Below, in pieces: positions 61,901 through 64,000 of a DNA stretch of 64,000 nt (position 1 is the first letter of the stretch; every line of letters begins with the position of its first letter). This DNA comes from Achromobacter kerstersii (GTDB taxonomy: Bacteria; Pseudomonadota; Gammaproteobacteria; Burkholderiales; Burkholderiaceae_B), in NCBI RefSeq assembly GCF_902859595.1, contig NZ_CADIJQ010000001.1:1488001-1552000 (forward strand). Reading direction: 5' to 3'. The notes under the pieces are model-generated. The model had not been told where the DNA came from. It searched no databases and was given only the letters and a program-made list of their open reading frames with translations. The position numbers and the translations under genes were made by a program.

Positions 61901-64000
61901 ACGGAAACCGAGCCGCCCACGCCCGCGCCATCGCGCGCCATGCCCAACGCGCCGGCAAAGCCGACGACGACCTGGGTGGATTCCGCCGACACGTCGATGC
62001 GGCCCGTGTACAGCAGGTCCGTTACCTGGCGGATGCCCGCCTCGACATTGCTGGTGCTGACATTGACTGCAATGGCCGCGCCCACGCCCGCCTTGCCGTC
62101 CGTCGTCGCCACGGCGCCCGCCACGGTGGCCAGCACGCTCAGGTCGCGCGCTTGCACCGTGATGTCGCGCGCCGATACCTTGGCCGCGTTGCTCAGCACG
62201 GCGATGTTGGCGTAGTCGGCCACGCCCACGGCGGCCGAGCCGGCCACCGCCACGCCCTTCTGCCCCTTCGCCCCGGCCATGCCGGCCGCGATGGTGACCG
62301 CCACGCCCGTACGCCGCGCGGCCAGTGCCAGATTGGCCGTCACCGCCAGTTCACCCACCGCCATCACTTCGGCGCGGGCTTCGCCGCCCAGCATGTTCAT
62401 GCTGTAGGCGCCCGCGATGCCCACGTTCGACTTGGCGGAGTCCGACTGCGCCAACGCCGCCGAGCCCGACAGGGCCAGCGTGTGCGTGTTGTTCAATGCG
62501 GTGATCGACGCGTCGCCGCCAATCTTGATGACCATGCCCGCCGCGTTCACGTAGGCCTGCGCAAAGTCGCTGACCATGTTGACGGCCACCGCGCCCGAGA
62601 TCGCCACGCCTGCCTTGGACGGCTGGCTGCCGGCCGCGCCACCTGCACCACCGCCGGTCGCCGCGCCCGCATCCTGGGTCAGTTCCCCGACCTTGCTGCT
62701 CAGTTCCTCCAGCTTGGTCGACACATCCGTGGACGACGACCCGTCGCCCTGGCTGCCGGGCAGCTTGATGGCCGACGTGTCGGTGCCACTGCCACCGGTG
62801 CTGCCGCCACTGCCGCCACTGCCACCGGTGCCCGTTCCCGCGCCCGCCACGGGGCTGGACACCCGCGAGCCGGCCACGGCGAAGTTGCCCACAAAGCCCT
62901 TGTTTTCTGCCCGCACCGACAGCGACGCGGCCGAGAACGATCCCGCCGGCAAGCCGGTGGGCGCGCCGTCAGACACGCGCAGCGTGTCGCCGATCAGCGC
63001 CTGCGTCCAGCGGTTCACATCATTGATGGACACGCTCATGCCCACGCCCGCCGCCTGCGAACTGGCGGCGGCACCCGCAATGGTGCCGACCCACGTGGCG
63101 TCCGTCGCCTGGATGACGGCCGCGCCGCTGGCGTCCACCGTGGCGCCGCGCCCCACCTGCGCCAACGTTGTCGCGCTGGTCGAATTGACCAGCACCACGC
63201 CGTTGACAGCCAAGGTCTTCGCCTGGCCGCCCGAGGCGCCCAAGGTCACCGAGATCAATTCGTTGTCGGCGTTAACGGTCAGCTTGCCGGTGTTGATCAC
63301 GGCCGTATCGCTGACGACCGCGCGCGTGTCGTGCTTTGCGGCGTTCACGTACACCGACACGCCAATCGCCGAGCCTTCCTTCGAGCTGCTGCCGTAGTCA
63401 AAGCCTTGGTACTTGGGCGTCAGGAAGCCCTTGGCCAGGTCCTTGCCGTAGCTCATGCGGCTTTGGCCGTCCGCCTTGGGATCGGCCTTTTGCAACGACT
63501 TCGCCCCGCCGATGGATATCGACGGCAGGATGATGTTGCCCACCAGATTCAAGCGTTGCGAGGAATTCTCGGCGTCAACCGTGACATCCCCCGCCGCGCC
63601 GCCCGCCAGGCGCGTGTCGATCTTGCCCGCCACGTTGGCGAGCGTCTTGGTGTCTTGCACCAGCACGGTGAAGGCGCCCGACAGGGCCAGCTTCTTGCTC
63701 TTGGCGGTGGCGCTGGCCCAGCTGCTGAAGCTGGACGAAATGCCGCCCGTACTGGTCAGCGTGGCTTGCAGGTTGTTCAGGAAGCTGGTGGCGGCGGCGC
63801 TGGCCACCGACATCTTGGCGCTTGTACCATCGGCCGCGTTCCACTTGGTGTCGATGCCGTCGAACGGCGCGTACAAGTTCACCAACCACAGCTTGTTCGG
63901 GTCGATCTGGTTCAGCGTGCTGGCCGTGGCGGCCACATCGCCGCCATTCGTGGTGATGGTGGCCAGGTTGTTGATGCTGGCCTGCGTCTTGACGTCGTCA
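37981..64000 (-). CDS. Giant repeat-rich LktA-type filamentous adhesin, partial (N-terminus outside window)
   Basis: Open from the right edge to the stop at 37981: at least 8,672 residues without a stop. The GTG at 63936 is internal, since the frame continues upstream. Residues numbered from the visible edge: 1-3600 are mostly imperfect repeats of the kind AVAVNxxxNxVxAxI alternating with GAxVAVG, consistent with a stacked beta-helix; about 3600-6900 are mixed beta-rich sequence; 6923-7318 are nine 44-residue repeats; about 8014-8433 are RTX-like glycine/Asp nonapeptides (GGAGNDVIYGGLGND). A Pro/Gln/Asp-rich linker and a hydrophobic stretch (VAMAAGVGILGLSGAL) precede the end, ALTESGSKDE. It resembles LktA/LEPR-XLL-type giant adhesins. 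No TpsB or ABC exporter is in view; the downstream operon probably exports it. Confidence 0.9.
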   Translation of the reverse strand, partial: DDVKTQASINNLATITTNGGDVAATASTLNQIDPNKLWLVNLYAPFDGIDTKWNAADGTSAKMSVASAAATSFLNNLQATLTSTGGISSSFSSWASATAKSKKLALSGAFTVLVQDTKTLANVAGKIDTRLAGGAAGDVTVDAENSSQRLNLVGNIILPSISIGGAKSLQKADPKADGQSRMSYGKDLAKGFLTPKYQGFDYGSSSKEGSAIGVSVYVNAAKHDTRAVVSDTAVINTGKLTVNADNELISVTLGASGGQAKTLAVNGVVLVNSTSATTLAQVGRGATVDASGAAVIQATDATWVGTIAGAAASSQAAGVGMSVSINDVNRWTQALIGDTLRVSDGAPTGLPAGSFSAASLSVRAENKGFVGNFAVAGSRVSSPVAGAGTGTGGSGGSGGSTGGSGTDTSAIKLPGSQGDGSSSTDVSTKLEELSSKVGELTQDAGAATGGGAGGAAGSQPSKAGVAISGAVAVNMVSDFAQAYVNAAGMVIKIGGDASITALNNTHTLALSGSAALAQSDSAKSNVGIAGAYSMNMLGGEARAEVMAVGELAVTANLALAARRTGVAVTIAAGMAGAKGQKGVAVAGSAAVGVADYANIAVLSNAAKVSARDITVQARDLSVLATVAGAVATTDGKAGVGAAIAVNVSTSNVEAGIRQVTDLLYTGRIDVSAESTQVVVGFAGALGMARDGAGVGGSVSVNVVSNRIESYLINSKVTHDGAATGNHDINVTAQDKTTLVAITGAAGVGKKAGVGIAISYNEIGNAVTAGIQGSTVDTKGHGAVKISAEDTSSLGGGAVGVGVGMGTAKFAGAGSIQVNRVSSAVAAYVLPRYDANGSVVARSSINATALTVTATENNTLVAVTGGVAVAAGGSVAAGASVSVNEVSSRASALIENADVDVVGKVDVSAHSSPLLVSVGAAGALSKNLALAGAVNVNMMRGATEARISGSTIKAGSQTGFTGDAVRVNASDASALYAITVAGSIATQGAAVGLAVAVNIMGGNTAFDRNLLGFNNTTLADSGAAVTTVDVADNAGATPNPKVSAAILRSDVHAAAGNINVFAGLVDPMAAGGNAQLNGGDQLSVGGNDIKVDQGGSTLTFTGNAAAVINGTQDTSGNAGMPGQTGSTGGEFSGWQTGDGIYLSAGAANIKLADGSSLRNDRVYYVIRREAANGEAVIQLADTQEDALRGKALQFSSVSNLGAVGFAHVRMQNSTSVNLQPFHGVDAGVTLNPATNTLTLNAPFAGVQEGSAIVYSGSVGSNGQIDDVLANRILAQGKDVLKVGVTYYVVNLSADQTSFQLRDGQGNLIDLSGATVGSALQRFSVNNPAGAVLNADGSLTLPKAHGLATGDKVVVSVGANGVLTGLANDGVYVVEVVDSTTLRFKDVNGAAVTLAALGYVAEFNTGTKRYEYLLTDAAGNKVLDAQSKPVSVNPDAMIAFTQVELQRQTSQTTTSTGSDGTENTSITQGTPTDATLSASSGKTQVAGENSFTFAADAGLATGDTVIYRSQGTNIAGLVDGQRYYVINASQGGAFRYQLASSLENAQDGIAMQLGATTGTGGISLQKAVDRVTSGGLISLDIGSLTQGHALTNSMLSITVAGAGGKSLGGAGAIGVNLSRADVTAIIDNTGAAAGTKVLADSGAVSVSAQDASRIVTATGALGISLTQGASAAIGASVGVADMRNNVRAAIASATVTAESVQVRAEERASIYNVSVGLAGGAGVAVSGSVAVNTIQNTVHAQIRDAAVTATTGDIRIAARDMASISALAGNVSVSVGGRVAAGMAFAVNQIFDTVYAGAVRSSLSAAGDIVVQATFAKPDDLSPGLNAQISAMAVSGAVAAGGSGANVGFGGSAVLNWIANTITAEIGDTVSGQDVVADGDIVVQANDASTINSLAGAVALGLGSQGAGVAVGASLSYNYVGGAPAGTAREHSVLALIRDTQGAVRGAHVQVASLFTGQIHNVTVAGSVAVGTAAVSVGGAVSINRVNSKTEAGIRNARLVEALSSGGAPGVAVQARDDGYVLAVAGGLGVAVSPGSGAGIAAGVSATDNTVRNNTRAYIDGTSDTDTSLRTQIGSANGIAVDAINDSRIVSASIGVAAAVAVGQGFAGAGAGAGSGNTIGGSVEATLRNVDPKAGGVMDGDVRVNAENTGSIVTVAGALAVAVSAGGMGAGASVGVSVAISDISTIVKALVDNSVIRTRGGSQGVTVSASDSASITAIAIGGAVSVQAGSAGVAIAVGTSVAVNKVFNTVHAHIQGGTVETGGAALTISATQQADITSVVLGASVAVSVGDSANAAIGGGGALARNVISASVQAGIADAIINTSGAGNTLGALDVLALGLSQINAVVLGMSASVSVSHYAAASASIGVAMAENVIGYDVNSAGQVVALGAGRPVNEIVASIDGSTVTAGAVRVNASNATFKADGSVDQQQSIDAVVVAGAVAVSVAYAPPIVDGASLAVSGAGAGARAVNNIKTGITARITDVNQAHAWNAASVSVVAMDVARIDSTIAAVAITVAVSLGATASLSVAASLAQNDVGNAALAKVDGVNFVNAPAITVKADSKASIHTVSVAASIAVGVGLGGISLAGGGADARNVISSSATAVMNGSRINGNGANALTIDADMSGTIKATVVVASVAFTAAGGSLAIGASVAENTITQDAGARATLSNTQVSNLGAINVTADTIQTLETVVVAGAVGIAYNGVALAAAGSNASNTTRAVTRAQVDGLTQIDANVRGAESLSVKATNTSTLKATAAGASLSGTSQGLALSVGVALASNKALGAVEASVANSVLNVGTGAQMTRVSVAAEDTTTLEAKAIGASLAFAMTGGSLAVGASVASNVAAMSVQSYVSASTLNVSDAVAVSAKETAKLDGVSVAASVAAGFSGVSVSGSGAEGTHIIANDVGGYITGSTITAGTGVSVKADNTSTISAVTGAVSVSATGAGLAASIGVSIANNTFGAYAGDGVTRSNRALAYIDNSTITVTKGNVDVLATSTETLTSVNFAGSVAVAGFGGSAAGSGVQVTNRFATTTSAYIQGSDVTAGLTGGAGSVTVRAQDTSTILKSGAYGVAVAASLPVPGSFGLNLALAVTLVDSVAENQVSAYINTASGKNVGAYDAVSVLALEKTDFKGLDAVTASVAVGGGIAASGAGVRVTNNTRNNVSAKITGGGNVGALGKVEITANTQVAAQIDLTQVSVAVGMVGVAVGVGIAENIARDTTTASVDGANVAAPVVDMNALVSVDFSQTQTAGVAATTGLAVNVNKALVDIATTTLAEAKNGAVLTGVSVTSPGLGTAPGMVNINAQGTYYGRAYSKAIKGGVIGVGVMSAETRLGGSLKASVDNAKVQGDIVGITVGATTERNGEAGLLAEARSLEVGGVTVSIDSASLTTNLDARVSIGNNARVDGTLLSITAGQVQSVDVKMDAGTIALVAGRQGKIDVDVGGKSAIDISGGAQVTGNKLDIRSNNTVRGTSTLSGYSVKVAGADVSKHTVTIKPESTITITGSRQAGDTITSAGMTVVSARGDYGTPGMLDLVTTNDIIYTQRNKITGVSGVSVTLSTNHLSTEGALSKVKVDGAFLRNAFGDVVMAANTRGVTTTISDLLVVAVSSFSKSDSNNNLTVRNAIEIDNSSIEADSILALAGSGKASDPLSTGYLLANDNVSFTLVGIAQIPDVDSGAKARQINTVLIDGVSSNGSLLKAQRNVRLETNPSTLDQAKVNGTVQVIGLNLNPTANLADGVVDTTSSKVATGSATQIIAGVNNAANLFVIPAELLKELGLSGLGVQAAGGAVKFDSNSAVVKAILEKLLGAGKTSLDGAAGTVNIDVNYELTAFTAADIKVNVTTGMIITDGNNNYYRYNSLDSRDLNLATENYNNSYWLRLNNPTQAQKDDALRTDFGSTAAAQVGSLYFVLKTLDVGMPTLRYASQQNVISEQIRTLTKMQTEHASDPQAVARYQANIAALQRQLQSIQMATVVDGQLRYLDSFSTFYVEVPDMYASGGSVYVSATDTSGVNQAGIDARANTQINIVNDSPMLMNVYDAVVLDGTIIRPGSDGQLKVFKTGHLYINDVSVKGASGADTAEVNISQVKNTWAADPFGGMLDEIRPDGSRDKSLANMIANAPVDLGLLGAVVNPLGKVSVINTLGSINVSGTIQAVSLDIVAKGNFSLQSDGWFNTGADPTLLNDSWASVVNALKSGSTSTGISDTMQNVLLKWGYMKLDTFAQYMNNNSAARDSRIFALGAVSISALTLNIDGKIQSGLTDAYIKIDSSFRGDQDKALQDGNGYAISGVSFSADGSLNRYGAITGRFDYATQTIILDPIRLAGGSISLTGQIVSVGNGNLVVANGYASVHIDNQTTYALVTGDIDVSTYRRGRIEIIDTARGQKDLYELQGTNNVVHTVWNKFVSVQPTPGEVNPLTWIWVYDNGNGQQSSAGLSNTAGSLQDGQTLTLSYKPQAGQMMVWVMGWSSGETTTTIYTTKQFNLFGDFDPLGWLTDKNTSKSGPVTVFETPRPVLVSTVVAYDGVNSVPDALKQQLIASGKLNDALLPTTIEGSGTQTLVEDAAGSIEGPDGKHYRLETSGGTALDTSVFSVAYRKFNTGVIVRNDGPHTSGGGWLRTKTTTLTQVVEKKQQELFTFYMPASQEITLSFMGSSNADNAIYIRSNGDITLAGNLIVGNGKTVHIEAVSASKPTSITMQGEVGIMARDVNGQMPTGASAQVNVDAIALGGAITLNVMGSNGYTRAEARNDIRLNYFSDGGNSSWATLKKVNSSAGTVYIEARNGIFAHASTSSTDTVVSGNRIELNAGYGAIGTASKALTINARQGFAAQAGLAGGPAGADKSIYLSQNVLNADLTLVKPVNWTNPQASVYAELGSVNITLNGGSLLDGELADTRTATEKAYPTVTAKILADLNAQLAQYDSYWSGVRSLQTATITLGGVGTYLSTQAEGGQYLALNLTADQYNAALKAAVDGHHLVRLAYNDSLNGNVRKEILGYLGLVAGSGANNIYQFTFTVYDPLNPTSNAGPVSLASLGYTAGSQGVLYGPSYALAGATDQSNANLPISFTLPSGALTVQQGSSTLRLQLSNDQLNAFASLSGQTQGDLYQRALAGLRTYTYILVDGQQLTIDQIVPTGGQWWGSNSFDSILVTLKSPYVGDLTSLDSTGHHNLNIVFGNAAGTLGGGEVTGTQNATRPVVPGAGTPAPALGANDQNISADIIAAIDQYNLDHPQGQINTGAGSLYANLTSTTPGSTWTVVERTITSNQLQLAGNTLGWSIPSGNSVQDYNQWMNSAANGLIGSEITFMIDGVSYTRRIESLSLVQADGSPATSVYNAQNQISITFSGAAVSLKSFFVRNGANMVTSTPLPSQLVYGLTGLGKGTGSMAVAYTIQRGFGAAALKQGVLTSDTPNNNWGWFGTNLLPFYTYTETAGAGYAEFVDMGNGFSWDLTNANLSDVARTQLANSIKALLQSGQSISLAGLELYMTNQNGKLQGHDLGVYDNGTLHILTIVDADGNPLTASSPDSAWLTGRITFTGKVYAEKSQLEDLNVYQNTNVHDTATSGSYTPDLHGMTVNAGIRLVDNGFTQQSLTQFGAATLTLPGTDRLVQGQRVELSFANSTQTAIYYIQSVNGRVVTLSSSVDGAFNGGTPVSIAQIFGVAGSTPGAVTVKLLDAAASGATVSADNVITLTDMNIVPVTDANGQVTGYRALQNYDRVYLNDVRVQIGKTASLQTNVAYYVLVGANNTVQLFASKEQAVLHQQIELLNQTPEGRELVKALFTDAGITGELLRGFAAADVNGMFTVSTHLFQTQAAGSTAGLTAQMQALHEQLKNQGFDPNYLPAALDITAAQNLVKSTRNQIVYDYVVDKELAQTAEYHNYWRDRLESAAGAVSSGLTAVGAGSFKLANMNIVDDGTGQLRALRTGDEIYFRQSVGNVRADTAYYAIVGADGTIRLAASLADAMLYQTGAGQNDGLLALYPNMGEAITLAFDASSLNGAGVEAYTRTYTVRADAPAQTAADIALYGQTYNAGYFFYFSTATLRNIENNLLYPVSAAINEQVFDVDGDTDGAPPADRFLNVKAGGGIVLRTSGQGSIGAELGDYTLQLPSLGGLSDDERANVFDSLPEADKAILSRANAVNLAGVYHTLYRYIGPAGTTPLDRASVDFSDTSLWQRFEPVFSNDASLKLGTTLSANSAVQFLFADRFGLYENSRDVFIYNSKLLEGASAADISQWQANVAAARANGVQVVDIGSGFLDPVWKPVNVPYMAQDGASPQALASGMLVGDMRDPRYLTLKLTRSLAVQAVNGVVSAYSDTTVGLDSPKGSIRLGDIHAKDGITITVSAQGGSIIGTDAGTLESAGQVSLVADQDIVGSTRDANGIYQYDASKHLQLSLSAGHALYVEAGGVARVSQLGAQDLNLVLANTKGTAAGGSSYQTDANLRVGQVVSAGSVTLKAGLSILNATSEGQRQYANVVLSDLSAAELAGLGYVREVALIAGQSVGQMGADVSQEGTPLLVSVSATDTQATVRASATQGVNLYGMHGLRLGGIDVVDAGGVRGDVRIYALDAILNGTASGQAAITARNVWLETLSGTIGELGSPLLTDMSGYLVASALGSVSISQLGANDLVLARVESRSRDEVHLSSATNIVSDKTAHPGLSNTRSVAVVTGGSLFFVAGGSVGGYVQSDTAGAAVNDALIVASVGAQSTINVKAVGDVALVQVGAATDAQGVSQALSFNVGQINAANAWLVARYEGAQAGTSGDIALAPDAVISTVGVVSLLAGNNLSVAGRSGLQAGGLIQAGQRMNLRVDRDDRGTAGYGKASAVDINGRLVAPEIYVYGSDSGNNTITFSSTADVGGALDGHDALTQGVLLDITGGSGQDQILVNALLINQQQTTVRTLDGDDTVTFDATDVRGDITVLAGEGDDAVTFQQSVITGTLTVDGGEGANVVLLDTVTVGVDTSITTGAGADQITVVGSGLTGALTITAGDGDNTLLLDTVTVGGDTAITTGLGLDAIVLLDSDLTGTLTVDAGEGDNVVLLDTVTVGGGATLLSGTGADLITLTHSDFGDAVSVNAGSGDNVVLLDVVTIAGATAITAGAGVDQITVQQSALTGVLTVNAGNGDNIVALDTVTVGGDTSITAGSGDDLIALVDSDLTGALTIAAGNGDNGVVLQTVTVGGDTSITTGSGDDLIALVDSGLAGSLTVSAGEGDNVVVLQTATVGGDTAITAGSGLDEIALADSDLAGSLTVDAGGGDNVVLLDTVTVGGNTGITTGAGADLITLSDSDFLGHLAVGAGAGDDKIWMARILLGGGATVLAGEGDDTIYLSARALAGGVSLHGNDGNDLIVLDQLPSLTSQQGVAGVTDRVDVDGGRGSDHIIVNLAAALTSIWINVHDSDDNGLENLSDVNHLTINGTTQDETFLVREHFVAKITPQGAGYANEVQRVNYDRSMTGGLRLNAVDGGNRFYIDDTSTYVVIDGGLGSDASKHNEYQVGQLYALDRQFPNVGAGDQIDTVQTTQGYLSRGNSFGLTLYGAENSSNVFRIYSNAAPLALFGGKRDDEFMVYAFKEAQQQPNGERNYVINGAVSMDGGDGINTYTVLGSEDADAFVLTQEGIRGAGLNTSYQNIQRVNLDAREGNDHIYVLSTRSNVITTLIGGRDSDTFDLSGDVAGNTIVTGRGGSRDVFDGAQPVSITAQPGQLDASGGNTLSLAINLDASVLPRPASGQAYVSLSSAMVASALYGSLTQGVGLNAADSMAAALQSLQGRGLLLSTDGGLTWHQSVVLTFDANGVGAQAWGAMQQVLVKVEDGAGAGLPPLSLAGLDLHLSASLFTTLPGLQDVALPPILVRVADPAYAGPANEPGKVRNPRASDQPIITVDPVTGISYANYGDQPHDVSGIQGTLLIEGDTLDRPDYDGTLHAGVGLPSETDGVLGARNDGVASAAPVNDRIRIFNDGTTAGQTGMQDQVDNMGGLDRVYSNAQAGDFGRITGLGMTPGLGGAGGTVLQTSQAGTHVFDRGIVFHGVQSVNTMLGQGDDTYTVRHATVGTVTLVQGGGGNNLLVAEGNTVGGTDRPVLLFGSTSQDDAYYTASPGQRAAGQALHFGNGGNNVLDARTTTQGVILYGGAGNDVIYGGLGNDLIAGGGGNNVIHAGQGNNIVFGNAGMNINLDTPMNMGVAAVADQQSLAALTLVLTPQQAAGLAVGASADGLSAGANTITAGDGNNIVFANFGRIVNVEPVNYLRNRGDFIDAAAPGADARYLSGAGLQLLETINLPSGGVNTITVGAGRNALFGGMGDDIIRAVGAGGFNLIAGDGARAVFTAAGRIALFESTYPSVGGSDSLYNNGEGVMIGGMGADQLESGAGNNVMFGDSGRVVFVNDRWSLIETVDIAFGGNDILLAGTGGNYMLGGIGADSFRGSFSKDVMVGDFAAIYIEPESGRVVNLTRFGMGGNTPDLITRALEDLYSWSGNFGQWQRPVFEPLLTRPNAGAWYLSGMRDAVNSIRLGPTSPDIVIARHDGGLSDYASSGAPDEVSMRTDQTVQDGGGQGYASGAKTASKPEPKPAPKPAQDASNPAADLAGQEGAGQDGAGQDAATQDAAPQGAAVSESDQPADNVAAAENTHASTTAERVAMAAGVGILGLSGALGKSGNATVVFNSKTNTWEPKASRKRGLSVRQPALTESGSKDE
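38700..39960 (-). other. RTX-like calcium-binding segment of the giant adhesin
   Basis: Encodes repeated GGxGNDxIxGG and GxGNNxxF units, e.g. GGAGNDVIYGGLGNDLIAGG near 39600-39680, GGMGADQLESGAGNNVMFGD near 38940-39000 and GAGRNALFGGMGDDIIRA near 39140-39200. RTX motifs usually bind calcium outside the cell and assist folding after C-terminus-first secretion; that here is inference. Confidence 0.75.
42046..43233 (-). repeat. Nine tandem 132-bp (44-residue) repeats in the giant adhesin
   Basis: Nine in-register units with consensus (T/A)GxLTVxAGxGDN followed by VVLLDTVTVGGDT, then SITTGSGxDxIxLxDSDL. Units 5-8 are closest to each other, while the first and last are more diverged, as expected for growth by unequal crossover in the middle. 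Each unit carries two GxGD/GxGxD turns. Confidence 0.9.
62655..62865 (-). other. Gly/Ser-rich linker and heptad segment of the giant adhesin
   Basis: Encodes GTGTGGSGGSGGSTGGSGTD followed by a short heptad-like helix KLEELSSKVGELTQD and another glycine-rich stretch. It separates two blocks of beta-helix repeats and is probably a flexible hinge. Confidence 0.7.

Noticed and set aside
63891..63936. GTG at 63936 as the N-terminus of the giant protein
   Set aside because: The frame stays open from 63937 to the window edge and the sequence there reads as ordinary repeat protein, so the true start is outside.

Overview
The window looks like chromosome from a high-GC betaproteobacterium of the Alcaligenaceae (Achromobacter/Bordetella type). 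The reasons are the many LysR regulators, two Bug-type tricarboxylate-transporter binding proteins, a Bordetella-style porin, the guaB-guaA pair and GC-rich codon use. This is inferred from gene content only; no rRNA or tRNA is visible.

Left part (1-13.3 kb): a partial Old Yellow Enzyme gene faces a TetR regulator followed by a MaoC hydratase. An XRE-PAS regulator is divergent from a carnitine-degradation operon (BCCT transporter, CntA oxygenase, CntB reductase) that ends beside a frameshifted porin. A methionine module follows: a MetF-like reductase and MetR on one strand, and a flavin reductase, MesX (DUF1852) and MesD (core methionine synthase) on the other, closed by a terminator.

Middle (13.3-23.2 kb): this is a scarred integration region downstream of guaA. 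It holds a Bug protein gene, a truncated second copy of it, an integrase remnant, and two direct repeats that carry a copy of an internal guaA segment. Cargo genes between them are SnoaL-like, MBL-fold, NmrA-like and two LysR genes. guaA and guaB follow and appear intact.

23.2-31.2 kb: mixed chromosomal genes. These are DUF2239 with an (AGC)11 serine tract, an HdeD-like membrane protein fused to a papain-like domain, a TauE/SafE permease, a DCC protein, a LysR/Bug/2-hydroxyacid dehydrogenase group and an Imm1-like protein.

31.2-64 kb: one minus-strand locus dominated by a giant open gene (at least 8,672 residues, N-terminus outside the window) for a repeat-rich LktA-type filamentous adhesin with RTX-like motifs near its C-terminus. 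Directly behind it, nearly without gaps, are a GAF-HlyD fusion, a PqqD/RRE-like domain fused to an M50 protease and an HlyD-like region, a shortened SecA-like ATPase, and a small periplasmic adaptor. I infer that these four genes form a dedicated processing and export apparatus for the giant protein. This is the most interesting system in the window.
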